Source: CAYPTB01 sp964413535
GTDB lineage: Bacteria > Planctomycetota > UBA1135 > GCA-002686595
DNA length: 64,000 nt
Assembly: GCA_964413535.1 (NCBI GenBank)
Contig: CAYPTB010000009.1
Location: 66,601-130,600, forward strand
Direction of reading: 5' to 3'
Below the pieces are notes generated by a model. That model had not been told where the DNA came from. It worked only from the letters and a program-made list of their open reading frames with translations, and ran no database searches. A program made the position numbers and the translations under genes. Below are positions 10,501 through 18,588 of this stretch, in pieces. Each line of letters begins with the position of its first letter. The stretch's first letter is position 1.

Positions 10501-12078
10501 CGCTCCCGCCTCGAACGCGCCGAAGGCCGCGGACGTCGAGCCGCCGTCGGCGTCCTGGCCCTCGGGACCGACGCTCAGGCGGTGGATGCGCAGGTCGCCG
10601 GACGCGAAGAAGTAGGTGAGGTCCGCGAGCACGATGTCGGAGACCCCGTTCCCGTCGTTCGGCAGGAAGAGGTCGAGATCGTCCGCCAGGGTCTCGAAGA
10701 CGACGGCGCTGCCGTCGGGCGCGAAGCTCGGCCGGAAGGAATCGGCGGGCAGGAGGCCGCCGGCGGCCTTCCCGACGCGCGCTCCTCCGAAGCCGATCGC
10801 CTGATTGAGCAGCGTCGTGCGCGCGCCGCGGCCCTCGTGGAGATAGACGCTCGTCGTCGTCGCGGGGGGCGTCGCCGTCACGAGGTTCGTCTTGTCGGAC
10901 TCGAAGGCCACGAGCACGTCTCCGGCCGCCTCGTCCAGCACGAACAGGCTCGGGTTGCGCGAATCCCCTCCCGCGGCTTCGACGCCTCCGCTGGCCACGC
11001 TCGCGCGCCGCACGATCGGCGGCAAGACGCCCGTGAGGTCGAGAACGGAGTAGAACACGTCCGCGACGCCGTTCGTGTCGCCGAGCACGAGGTTCGGCGC
11101 GCTCGACGCGAAAGCCACGATGCGTCCCTGTGCTCCGCCGAGCTGCGGCACTCCGATGATTCCGCCCGCCGAGAAGGTGGTCCCCCCCACCGCAGGGTTC
11201 GCGAGCAGCGTGGTCGTGGTGCTGAACCGGTGCACGAACACGTCCAGCGCGCCGTTCGCGTCATCGTTGAACACGCCGTTCTTGTTCGGGTCGGCGATGG
11301 TCGAGTCCTCCGACAGGAAGACCACCACGTCCCCGTTCTCGGCCAGGACGGGCGCGCTCGCGGCTCCGTTGCCCTGCAGTCCGATCCCGTTGCGCACGTT
11401 CGCACGCGCGAGCTCCCCGCCCGTGACCAGACGCAGGTCGAGCTCGCCCTGGGACGGCTGTCCCGTCGCCGGGTTCCGGTCGACGTAGACCTCGACCTTC
11501 GCGCGGTAGACGTCCGAGACGCCGTTCGTGTCGGTGAGGAGCAGCGGCGCCGCGCTCGCGAACGCGACGTGGACGAAGGCCGCTGGATTCGCCGCGCCGG
11601 GGCCGGTGGGAGTGAAGGCGGGATTGGGTTGGAAGGCGAAGGTCGGCTGCGAGGACGGCCCCGCTCCGGCGCGCGCGCTCGTGTGGTCGCGGCTGACGAG
11701 CAGCACGTCCGCGATCTCGCCGGCGTCGTCGTAGACGGCGAGGAAGACGTCGTCCGCCCCGTTCGAGTCGCTCGGCGCCTCGAAGTCCAGCGGCCGGGCG
11801 GCGGGCTGGTCCGCCGGGGCGTCGGTGACGAACGCGGCGAGCGTGATGCCCTTGCCCGCCAGCGAGTGGGCCTGGACCCGCACCGCTCGGAGCTCGACCC
11901 CGAGATCGGCGCCCGTGTCGACGCCGACGGCCAGGAAGCCCGTGGGCGGGGGCTCCGGGGACGCAGCGCTGCTCGCGACCGGGAGGTTGTCGCCGAGGCC
12001 GCTGCTGCAAGCGGGCAGGAAGAGTGCGGCGGCGACGACCGCGAGCCGAAACGCGCTCGAGCGTTCTGGTGCGACCAT
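7522..12078 (-). CDS. large lipoprotein with beta-propeller-like repeats, c-haem motifs and three PKD domains
   Basis: This 1518-aa protein begins with a lipoprotein signal (LFLPACSSG). The first half holds many repeats ending in an acidic D-x-NG-x-x-DVF pattern, reminiscent of TolB/PD40 propeller blades. Two c-type haem motifs, CFTCH (about residue 546) and CNGCH (about 571), interrupt the propeller region. Three PKD domains with WSFGDG or WNFGDG cores lie at about 1160-1240, 1243-1322 and 1323-1406, and a third haem motif, CGNCH, lies near 1425 in a C-terminal cytochrome-like domain. The ATG at 12078 follows a clear GAGGAGG ribosome site. The gene is 11 bp downstream of the outer-membrane-type gene. 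It is probably a surface redox or binding protein; the substrate is unknown. An in-frame extension to 12867 is a shadow of the upstream gene. Confidence 0.85.
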   Translation of the reverse strand: MVAPERSSAFRLAVVAAALFLPACSSGLGDNLPVASSAASPEPPPTGFLAVGVDTGADLGVELRAVRVQAHSLAGKGITLAAFVTDAPADQPAARPLDFEAPSDSNGADDVFLAVYDDAGEIADVLLVSRDHTSARAGAGPSSQPTFAFQPNPAFTPTGPGAANPAAFVHVAFASAAPLLLTDTNGVSDVYRAKVEVYVDRNPATGQPSQGELDLRLVTGGELARANVRNGIGLQGNGAASAPVLAENGDVVVFLSEDSTIADPNKNGVFNDDANGALDVFVHRFSTTTTLLANPAVGGTTFSAGGIIGVPQLGGAQGRIVAFASSAPNLVLGDTNGVADVFYSVLDLTGVLPPIVRRASVASGGVEAAGGDSRNPSLFVLDEAAGDVLVAFESDKTNLVTATPPATTTSVYLHEGRGARTTLLNQAIGFGGARVGKAAGGLLPADSFRPSFAPDGSAVVFETLADDLDLFLPNDGNGVSDIVLADLTYFFASGDLRIHRLSVGPEGQDADGGSTSAAFGAFEAGAGVQGVVDNFRDGLAAAFRHPRCFTCHSFNTPLFSQLVALPHVADSNCNGCHATGFTEVSVWEAPPAMLSFHDKTIEELCDQAMDPGAFATFEEHLKQDEKILWALEVGRAPNPASPSDPGSALQKDLVPGGSAQFVQLVDAWIAGGTKCQSLGGGAKALVHYRTAAENLGAAPGDDDVVAFLSDRAIERVSKASGFGSASAELRFASTSPVVTADDRYVAFVTAAAVDPRDGNGVEDVYLRDLFLGTTTLVSRAASGSAAGDGPSTEPSVALVAGRPVVAFTSRARNLVTGFIDANGAEPDVFVADLSAFDGKLLATLAVTLVSAATGSPTQGGDGGSSAPALASSSGTFVAFASTARDLVPSFVDGNGDGSDVFGAELGGATVLVSRTFGAATTGANGPSGEPAISRDGQVVAFTSGATNLIASFVDENGDGTDVFLRGRSGPAELVSRNVGAVLSGGNGASSAPALDGLGSIVAFESRATDLVSPFVDANGPDPDVFVRDRTAGKTALASVSELVSGTGADGEARRPSLSPNGLLVAFDSTSTNLAGGGGEPGSDVFVRDAEHALARVSISIFGGAGDGASTHASLGSDSGRVVFTTSAKNLLGGGFDGNGVADVFRIDPPEIATVKPPPPIASFLTSATQDIAPFEVSFTDKSTGSITSRTWSFGDGASSSEKDPTHTYVNPGTFLATLTVEGAGGQGQSTRSLKALFPPPIAVISADKTSGIAPLSVTFTDQSTGSPVLSRNWSFGDGIVQNPGPSPVGHIYGSAGTFKARLTVFGPDMMSDFDEVFIVVGAPPPMAAFNTTIDPDDDFLPISVSFSNTSTGATSFSWNFGDGSPPSTANSPTHSYTKSGTFTVTLTATGPGGSDGETKPNHVTVLLPTFTGVVGVFDPAGAATGKCGNCHPGTPPNTASFSAYVNASGQGVDSSCGSTTKKRVVPGNPGQSYLMEQLNAATLGTSVACGKMPLAGPPLTERELDLVFGWIFDGAKNN

Positions 12079-12089
12079 GACGGACCTCC

Positions 12090-12896
12090 TCAATACGTCC
12101 ACAGGATTCCGATCGATGCCCATATGTTGTCGCTCTCGATGCCGATCAGGTCGAACCACTCGTCCAGTCCGCTGTCGACGATGGTCGACGTCGCGACGGT
12201 GAAGCGAAACTCCGTCGCGGCGTCGAAGAGGTAGAAGACGGAACCTGAGAGGCCCAGGTCCGCGAAGCCGGATTCGTCGAGACCGTAGGTCCACAGCGAG
12301 TGGTCCTCGTCGGAGTAACCGCCGCGCAGCCGCGCTTCGGCTCGCAGTTTGTGGTTGATCGGGAAGCCGCGCTCGACGCCCGTCTCGACGTAGAAGCCCT
12401 CGGCCTCGTCGTAGTCGTAGTGAATGGTGAGCGAAGGAACGAAGCGCGCGATCTCCGTCTCCACGTTGACGAAAAGCTCCTTCGTCTCGCCGCGCTCGGA
12501 ACCGGCGGGCGTCGCGAAGAACTCCGTGCCGTTCGGAAGGAGGTACGGCGCGATGCCGCCCGAGACGAAGAGCTGACCGATGCGGTGCGTGTACCAGAGC
12601 TTCAGTTCGACCTCGGTGAACTTGCCCGCGTGACCGTCGGGGAACCACGCGTCGCCCGTGTCGTTGCGCAAGTCGACGTTGCCGAAGACTTCGGCGCTGA
12701 GGTCGCCGCGCAGCTTGGTCTCCAGGTCGACGCGCCCGCCGAGCTGCAGCACGCCGCGCTCGTTCTGCACCATGCCGCGGTGGTTGAACTGCGATGCGAC
12801 CGCCGCTTCGCTCGACAGTCGCGGCCGCGTACCCGGCCGCACGAGACAACCGGTCAGCGCGCTGCACGCGAGCAACAGCGGCAAGAACCTTCCCAT
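12090..12896 (-). CDS. predicted outer-membrane beta-barrel lipoprotein
   Basis: This 268-aa protein starts at ATG 12896 behind an AGGAGG ribosome site. It has a lipoprotein-type signal (LLACSALTGC). The mature part alternates aromatic and polar residues in amphipathic strands (YTHRIGQLFVSGG, FVPSLTIHYDYD, LRAEARLRGGY, FRFTVATS) and ends in an aromatic residue (ILWTY), as outer-membrane barrels usually do. I do not recognise a specific family. It is the first gene of the minus-strand block and sits 11 bp ahead of the large haem/PKD lipoprotein, so it may form part of the same surface assembly, possibly as its membrane conduit. A barrel prediction is the main uncertainty, since a lipobox on a barrel is unusual. 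Confidence 0.72.
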   Translation of the reverse strand: MGRFLPLLLACSALTGCLVRPGTRPRLSSEAAVASQFNHRGMVQNERGVLQLGGRVDLETKLRGDLSAEVFGNVDLRNDTGDAWFPDGHAGKFTEVELKLWYTHRIGQLFVSGGIAPYLLPNGTEFFATPAGSERGETKELFVNVETEIARFVPSLTIHYDYDEAEGFYVETGVERGFPINHKLRAEARLRGGYSDEDHSLWTYGLDESGFADLGLSGSVFYLFDAATEFRFTVATSTIVDSGLDEWFDLIGIESDNIWASIGILWTY

Positions 12897-12922
12897 GCCA
12901 AATCCTCCTCGGTTCACGTCCT

Positions 12923-13033
12923 TCTCCGGCGTACGGTGCCAGTCCAGTTTTTCACACTTCCGCGGCAACGCTGCCTCACTCCGAGGCTCTGCTCGGAAGT
13001 GTGAAAAACTGGACTGGCACCGTACGCCGGAGA
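12923..13033. repeat. dispersed palindromic element, copy 1
   Basis: Two perfectly complementary 40-nt arms (12923-12962 and 12994-13033) flank a 31-nt spacer. The arm core reads GTGCCAGTCCAGTTTTTCAC and continues CTTCCG. The same core and the same spacer occur again at 17173-17260, with the spacer in reverse orientation. The element sits in the 288-bp gap between two divergently transcribed genes, where it may affect promoters of both. It resembles REP-type sequences mobilised by IS200-like RAYT transposases, but no such transposase is in the window, so the mechanism is inferred. Confidence 0.9.
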
Positions 13034-13184
13034 GGATACGGGGAAAGCGCGTTCCGCGGGTGAGGGTGCCGGCAGACGGCTCGGGAGCCGTCCGAAGCTG
13101 CGTCATGGACGGCGTGACTGGGCGGCATCGGCGATCGCGAGTAGGCTCTGACGCTCCGTCGCCCTGAAGTAGGAGGAAGGAACG

Positions 13185-14909
13185 ATGAAACATTCGAGCC
13201 CGATGCTGGCTCTCCTGGCCGTCGTGTCGATTTCGAGCGGCTGCGAGCTGCTGATGGATCAGCAGAGGGTCCAGGAGACCTGGCCGAACGGCGAGAAGAA
13301 GCGCGAAGGCGAGCTCGTGCTCGGGCTCCAAGAGGGCGTCTGGACCCATTACCATCCGAACGGCCGTCCGAAGGCGCGCGGCGCCTACGTCGCGGACGTC
13401 CAGAACGGCCCGTGGGAGTTCTGGTACGAGAACGCGGCGCCCGAGATGAGCGGACGCTACGACGGCGAACGCCGCGACGGGATCTGGACCTACTACCACC
13501 GCTCGGGCGACGTTCGCGCGGCCGGCGCCTTCGATCACGGCCAGGAGGACGGAACCTGGACGTACTGGAATTCCCAGGGTGTCCGTCAACAGCGCGGCGA
13601 GTTCTTCCGCGGCCGGCAGCACCTGCGCTGGCAGTACTGGGACGACACCGGTCGCAAGAAGGCCGAGGGCTACTTCTACGACGGACACAAGGTCGGACCC
13701 TGGACGATCTACGACGAGAACGGTGGCGCCACGCAGAAGTTCTTCGCGCTACCGGAAGGGCTCGAGCTCGTGTGCGACAGATGGGAGGACTCGAACGCGG
13801 TGCGCCGCGAGGGCTTCCTCTCGAACGGCAAGCGCACGGGTATGTGGATCACGTGGAACGCGGACGGCAGCCAGCGCGTGTGCGGAGTCTTCGAGGAGGA
13901 CGTGCCCGTCGGCGCGTGGCTCGCGCGGCGCGGGAACGGTGAAGTCCTCGCGAGCGGCGAGATGCAGGACGGCCGCATGAGCGGCACCTGGACGATCGGG
14001 AGCTTCTCCGGCGAGCGCGAGTGGCGCGCGGAAGGTGTACGTCCGCCCGAGCCGATCTTCGGTCGCTGGAGCGAAGCCTCGCTGGTCGACCGCGACCAGC
14101 CGGAATCGGTCGTAGGGACCTGGATCTCGGAGATGCGCTCCACCGTCGAACCGACCGCCGTGATCGCCGTGGCCGGGGACTGGGAGCAAGGCGTGGCCGC
14201 GACGCTCGTCGCGGAGCCCCTGGGCGCTTTCGCCGACGTTCGCCCCGAAGCGCCGGTCCAAGCGCTGCCCATCACCGTCCGCGAGGAGCGCGAGTTCGAG
14301 AGCTACGTGAACATGTACGGGATCGACCCCGGCCCGCTGACCGGCGACGCCGCGAGCAAGTACGGCGCGGCGCGCAGCGCGAGCTCTTCCCGAACCGGTG
14401 GCGACGAGGCGAAGGCCGCGCGCATCCTGGGCAAGCAACTCGACTCCTCGGCCTTCATCGACACGAACGGCCAGAAGATCGATCTCGTCGATTATCGCGG
14501 CAGGAAGGTCGTGTTCATCGTCCTGCGCGGCTTCAACGGCGGGATCTGCGTGTACTGCATGGCGCAGACGAAGGCTTACTGCAAGGAAGGAGCGTTCGAC
14601 GAGTTCCAGAACCTCGGCGTCGACGTGCTCGTCCTCTTCCCGGGGACGAAGGGCAAGGTCGACGAGTTCGCGCGCGCCTACGAACGCGCGGCCGGCGAGA
14701 TGGACATCCCCTACAAGATCCTGCGCGAGGATCCTGAGATGGGTCTCCCGAAGGAGCTCGACATCCTCGCGAACGAGGTGAGCGCCTTCCCGACGACGCT
14801 CGTCATCGACGAGACGGGCGTGGTGCGCTTCGCCTACGTCGGCGTCGACAAGGGAGACCGCCCCTCGGCCAAGATGGTGTTGGACGCCCTGAGGGAGATG
14901 GACCCCTGA
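13185..14909 (+). CDS. MORN-repeat lipoprotein fused to a redoxin (AhpC/TSA-like) domain
   Basis: This 574-aa protein starts at ATG 13185 after a clear AGGAGGAAGG site. It has a lipoprotein signal (SISSGC, Cys20). Residues about 28-290 contain roughly eight or nine repeats of the MORN/YwqK type, each with a core such as GxWTYYxxxGxxxxxGxY. A linker leads to a C-terminal thioredoxin-fold domain (about 410-574) with a Cys pair in CVYC (455-458), as in peroxiredoxin-like or thiol-disulfide proteins, and a cis-Pro-like FPTTLVID segment. The combination suggests a secreted redox enzyme tethered by a repeat scaffold. The next gene, a transmembrane kinase with an extracytoplasmic sensor, starts only 25 bp downstream, so the pair is probably co-transcribed. 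The physiological substrate is unknown. Confidence 0.85.
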   Translation: MKHSSPMLALLAVVSISSGCELLMDQQRVQETWPNGEKKREGELVLGLQEGVWTHYHPNGRPKARGAYVADVQNGPWEFWYENAAPEMSGRYDGERRDGIWTYYHRSGDVRAAGAFDHGQEDGTWTYWNSQGVRQQRGEFFRGRQHLRWQYWDDTGRKKAEGYFYDGHKVGPWTIYDENGGATQKFFALPEGLELVCDRWEDSNAVRREGFLSNGKRTGMWITWNADGSQRVCGVFEEDVPVGAWLARRGNGEVLASGEMQDGRMSGTWTIGSFSGEREWRAEGVRPPEPIFGRWSEASLVDRDQPESVVGTWISEMRSTVEPTAVIAVAGDWEQGVAATLVAEPLGAFADVRPEAPVQALPITVREEREFESYVNMYGIDPGPLTGDAASKYGAARSASSSRTGGDEAKAARILGKQLDSSAFIDTNGQKIDLVDYRGRKVVFIVLRGFNGGICVYCMAQTKAYCKEGAFDEFQNLGVDVLVLFPGTKGKVDEFARAYERAAGEMDIPYKILREDPEMGLPKELDILANEVSAFPTTLVIDETGVVRFAYVGVDKGDRPSAKMVLDALREMDP

Positions 14910-14934
14910 CGAGCGGCATCGCGCTCGTCCGCTG

Positions 14935-17166
14935 ATGGATCCGACGCGCGAACTCCCCGCCGTGATCCCCGAGGAACCGCTCGCGCGGATCCCGGGGATC
15001 GAAGTCGACCGCGTGCTCGGACGCGGCGGGATGGGTCTCGTCCTGCACGGACGCCAAACGCTCCTGCGGCGCGAAGTGGCCGTGAAGGTGCTCAAGCCCG
15101 GCGAGAAGGTCTCGGCCGAGTTCGAGGACCGCTTCCGGCGCGAGGCGCAGATCCTCGCCGGCGTGCAGCATCCGAACATCGTGTCGTGCTACCACGCCGA
15201 CACGCTGGAGAACGGTAGCTGCTACATCGTGATGGAGTTCGTGCGGGGTCCGAACCTGCGCGAGTGGATCGGCAAGCACGGTCCGGCGGATCCCGCGCTC
15301 GCGCTCGAGGTCTGTCGCTCGCTCGCGCGGGCGCTCGACCATGCCTACCGGCACAAGATCATCCACCGCGACATCAAGCCCGAGAACGTGCTGCTCGAGC
15401 CGCTGGACGAGCCGACGGGGCGTTTCCCCTTCGAGGTGAAGCTCGCGGACCTCGGGCTCGCGCGCTACGCGGACGGCGAGCACACGCTGCTCACCAATCC
15501 CGGCGCCGTCATGGGGACGCCTGCGACGATGGCGCCCGAGCAGTACCTCGCGCCCGAATCCGTCGACTTCAAGGCCGACATCTACGGCCTGGGCTGCGTG
15601 CTGTTCTACATGCTGACCGGACGCCACGCGTTCACGCAGCCCTCGATCGCGCAGATCCTCGACGCGAAGAAGGAGGCGCCGCTCGGCCCGGATCCGAGCG
15701 AGACGTCCGTCGGCACGCCCGCCCCGGTCGTGAGGCTCGTGCGGCGCATGATGGCGCGCGACCCTGGCGAACGCCCCGCGAGCTACGACGACCTGATCGC
15801 GACCTGCAGCGAGCTCCTGCACGCACCGACGGGGGCGTTGCCCGTCGGCAACCGCCGCCGCGTGCAGAGGATTCCGATCGCCGCCGCGGTGATCGGCGCG
15901 TCCGTGCTCGTCGGCTCGGGTCTGTGGATGTTCGGCGGGAGAGAGGACAGCGTCGAGGGCGCGCTGGCTCGCACCACCGGGGCGGAGGGAGTCCCGAGTC
16001 GAGACTTCGTCACGTGGGTCGAGATCCGGAGCCATCGCACCAAGTACAAGTACGGTGAGCGCGTGCGGCTCGAGAGCCAGCTCGCGCCCGGCGCGGAGCT
16101 CGGCGCTACCTTCGAGTGGAAGGTCGTGGAGGAGGAGGGGACGCCGGAGGTCGACCTGGGTCCGGCGAACGGCCCGGTGCTCGAGTTCGAGGCGCCCGTG
16201 CTCGAGCGCGAGGGATACCTCGTGGTCCGGCTCACGGTCACGCGTCCGGGGAAGAAGGAAGGCCGTTGCGAATACCGCATCCAGCTCCACCCGAACCATC
16301 CGCCCAAGCCGAGAGCCGGGGAACCCAGGTCCGTCCTCGCCGGGCAGAGGGTCGAGCTGCAGGGCGAGGCGCAGGACGTCGACCTGGCGGACACCAAGCT
16401 CAACTACGAATGGGAGCTCGTCCGCGGCCGCGGCGTGATCCCCGAGACGCGAGCTCCGAACATCGTGTTCACCGCGCCGAAGTACGAGCCGCGCGGCCTG
16501 AACGAGCTCGAGTTCGCACTCCGCGTCGACGACGGGGAGCTGCAGGCCGAGGCGCGGACGACCGTGCAGATCCTTCCCCTCCCGTTGCGGCGCGGCGAAC
16601 GGCGCGAGCTCTTCGCCCAGGAGCTGCCCGCATCGGCCGACTGGAACTACAAGGACGCCGTCGGGCAATGGGGCTCGTTCAGCGAGCGCGAGGAGAGCGA
16701 GATCGAGCGCGGCCTCGGGAGCTCGGGTTTCGGTGACGAGTGCTCCATCGAGTACCTCGCGCTTCCCGGGGGTAGCTGGCGGCTCACCGGCTCGCTGTGG
16801 CTCGTGAACGAGTACGACGAGATGTGCACCTTCGGCGGCGTGCGCTTCGACTCGGGCGAGAAGGGCGTGGAGTTCATGGTTCGCCAGGAAGGCGATTGCT
16901 TCGTCTCGCGCATCGCAGGCGTCGAGCGCAACCAAGCCGGGAGCTTCGACGTCACCGTGGTCGGCGACGTGGCCGGGAAGGTCGACGACGGCGGTGCGGA
17001 GCACGTGGACTTCACGATCACCTGGAACGACAAGATGCTCGAGTTCGAATGGGACGGCGAACACCGCGAGACCGTTCCCCTCGAGAGTCGCCCGGAAGTC
17101 CTGACGCTCGTGGCACGCGGTACGGGCCGCGTCGCGTTCGACCGCTTCGTGCTGCTCGGGCAGTAG
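14935..17166 (+). CDS. transmembrane Ser/Thr protein kinase with exported sensor region
   Basis: This 743-aa protein has an N-terminal kinase domain: glycine loop GRGGMG (29-34), ATP-binding K51, catalytic HRDIKPEN (D146, N151), a DLG in place of DFG (D172) and an APE-like MAPEQ. A single membrane segment lies at about 312-334. The exported half begins with a beta-rich region, then a PKD/Ig-like domain (about 455-545) and a C-terminal jelly-roll-like domain (about 560-743). Such architecture fits a receptor kinase sensing an envelope ligand. ATG 14935 lies 25 bp after the MORN-redoxin gene, suggesting one operon. The gene ends 7 bp before the second palindromic element, which could end transcription. 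Confidence 0.92.
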   Translation: MDPTRELPAVIPEEPLARIPGIEVDRVLGRGGMGLVLHGRQTLLRREVAVKVLKPGEKVSAEFEDRFRREAQILAGVQHPNIVSCYHADTLENGSCYIVMEFVRGPNLREWIGKHGPADPALALEVCRSLARALDHAYRHKIIHRDIKPENVLLEPLDEPTGRFPFEVKLADLGLARYADGEHTLLTNPGAVMGTPATMAPEQYLAPESVDFKADIYGLGCVLFYMLTGRHAFTQPSIAQILDAKKEAPLGPDPSETSVGTPAPVVRLVRRMMARDPGERPASYDDLIATCSELLHAPTGALPVGNRRRVQRIPIAAAVIGASVLVGSGLWMFGGREDSVEGALARTTGAEGVPSRDFVTWVEIRSHRTKYKYGERVRLESQLAPGAELGATFEWKVVEEEGTPEVDLGPANGPVLEFEAPVLEREGYLVVRLTVTRPGKKEGRCEYRIQLHPNHPPKPRAGEPRSVLAGQRVELQGEAQDVDLADTKLNYEWELVRGRGVIPETRAPNIVFTAPKYEPRGLNELEFALRVDDGELQAEARTTVQILPLPLRRGERRELFAQELPASADWNYKDAVGQWGSFSEREESEIERGLGSSGFGDECSIEYLALPGGSWRLTGSLWLVNEYDEMCTFGGVRFDSGEKGVEFMVRQEGDCFVSRIAGVERNQAGSFDVTVVGDVAGKVDDGGAEHVDFTITWNDKMLEFEWDGEHRETVPLESRPEVLTLVARGTGRVAFDRFVLLGQ

Positions 17167-17172
17167 TCCGGA

Positions 17173-17260
17173 GCCAGTCCAGTTTTTCACACTTCCGAGC
17201 AGAGCCTCGGAGTGAGGCAGCGTTGCCGCGGAAGTGTGAAAAACTGGACTGGCACCGTAC
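17173..17260. repeat. dispersed palindromic element, copy 2
   Basis: Complementary 25-nt arms (17173-17197 and 17229-17253) flank a 31-nt spacer that is the exact reverse complement of the spacer in copy 1 at 12963-12993. The right end continues ACCGTAC as in copy 1, whereas the left end has lost the matching bases. It lies between two convergent genes and touches the stop codon of the MgtC-like gene, so it could serve as a two-way terminator hairpin. Confidence 0.9.
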
Positions 17261-17988
17261 TACTCCAGCATGAAGCCCTGCACGTCCTCGCTCTGCTCGA
17301 GGCGGGTCACTAGTTCCTCGATGCGACCGAGCCTGCGATCGATCGAGTAGTGCAGCGTGAGCCGGCCGTCCTTGCGGTCGGAGTCGATCGTGCGCGCGGC
17401 GGAGCGCGGCGGCAAGCCGAGGCCGCTCTCGAGCATCACGTCGCTCGTTCCCGGCCGCACGCGCACGACGAGCTTGCGTTGATGCGCCCCGATCCAGCGC
17501 TTCTCCATCCAGCGGTCGAAGAGCAGGACGAGCCAGATCGCCGCGTACACCAAGGCGCCGATCAGGTACTCGCCCACGCCGATCGTGAGGCCGAAGACCG
17601 CGAAGACCCAGATCGTCGCGGCGGACGTGAAGCCCACGATCCGATCGGGCGTCCGGAACAGGGCTCCCGCGCCCAGGAAGCCGATGCCGGTCACGATCGC
17701 GCCGAGCAGCGGCAGGGGGTTCTCCGTTCCCGACGCGATGGCCGTGAGCGCCAGCGCGCACGAGCCCAACGCGACGAAGATGAAGGTCCCGAATCCGATC
17801 GGCTTCCCCGACTTCTGGCGCACGAAGCCAACGATGAACGCCAGGACGAAGGCGACCAGGAAGCGGACGACGATCGTCTCGGCCGACAAGGCGCCGAAGG
17901 GCGTGCTCTGAACGAGCGGGAGGGACACGAGCGCGGCGTCCTGCACGGCGCGTGAGTATGCGGGCGTTCCACTCTCTCCGCCACGCAC
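17260..17988 (-). CDS. MgtC/SapB family membrane protein
   Basis: This 242-aa protein has five hydrophobic segments in its first 150 residues and the family signatures of MgtC: an early FIVGFVRQKSGKPIGFGTF stretch and a GIGFLGAGALF motif followed by GFTSAATIW. The C-terminal 80 residues form a soluble, ACT-like domain. MgtC proteins are inner-membrane factors tied to magnesium or acid stress, and in many bacteria the exact activity is unsettled. The start chosen is GTG 17988 with a GGGAG about 15 nt upstream; GTG 17946 is an alternative that trims a polar N-terminus. The gene is convergent with the kinase gene and begins only 23 bp from the broken cytochrome remnant. Confidence 0.88.
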   Translation of the reverse strand: MRGGESGTPAYSRAVQDAALVSLPLVQSTPFGALSAETIVVRFLVAFVLAFIVGFVRQKSGKPIGFGTFIFVALGSCALALTAIASGTENPLPLLGAIVTGIGFLGAGALFRTPDRIVGFTSAATIWVFAVFGLTIGVGEYLIGALVYAAIWLVLLFDRWMEKRWIGAHQRKLVVRVRPGTSDVMLESGLGLPPRSAARTIDSDRKDGRLTLHYSIDRRLGRIEELVTRLEQSEDVQGFMLE

Positions 17989-18011
17989 TCACCGGACTAC
18001 TCCCGCGCTAA

Positions 18012-18563
18012 TTCGACTTCCGCTCGTCGGGCTGCACGGCCTGCCACATGCCCTACAGCCTGGACGGCAAGAGCGGGAGCCTCGACCCGAACGTCGACAA
18101 GAACGAGCCGGTCGACCCCGACGACATCGACCCGCCGGAGCGCTCGCACGTGCGCGCCCACGTGATCGTCAGCACCGCGCGGGTCAACCCTTCCGGCCAC
18201 ACGGTGCAGGGCATCGACGACTACACGTGCGCGGGCTGCCACCAGGGCTCGAACCGCACGGTGCTGCAGTACTGGGGCATTCGCCTCGATCAGAACCAGG
18301 ACCTGACGCACGACGCGGTCTTGAACCTCGACCGCATCGTGCGCGAGGACGGAACGCCGACGGGCTCGAACAGCCATCCGACGACCGATCAAGTGCTGGG
18401 CGCGTCGAACCGCGGCGGTGCACTCCAGGCCGGTCCGCTGAGCGGGGCGTTGATCCAACGCCTCACGAATCCAAACCCGAACATCGGGATCGTCCTCGAC
18501 GCGTGGCTCGACGCCGATGGAGAACTCGGTGGTAAGGCTGCGGACGTCCTCGGCGGTCCGTAG
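18012..18563 (+). pseudogene. 5'-truncated c-type cytochrome remnant
   Basis: The frame is open from just after a TAA at 18009-18011 to the stop at 18563. The first ATG is at 18048, but the residues just before it, in frame, read SSGCTACHMPY, a complete c-haem motif that any protein starting at 18048 would lose. A second motif, CAGCH, follows at about 18232-18246. No export signal is present, although haem attachment requires export. The best reading is the C-terminal end of a multihaem cytochrome whose 5' part has been deleted. The deletion edge lies in the 23 bp shared with the divergent MgtC-like gene. A short functional protein is less likely. Confidence 0.65.
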
Positions 18564-18588
18564 GCAACCGCGCTCCCGTCGTGGCGGA

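Noticed and set aside
12079..12867. N-terminal extension of the large PKD/haem lipoprotein
   Set aside because: Arg-rich shadow of the outer-membrane-type gene; the lipoprotein signal and GAGGAGG site place the start at 12078.
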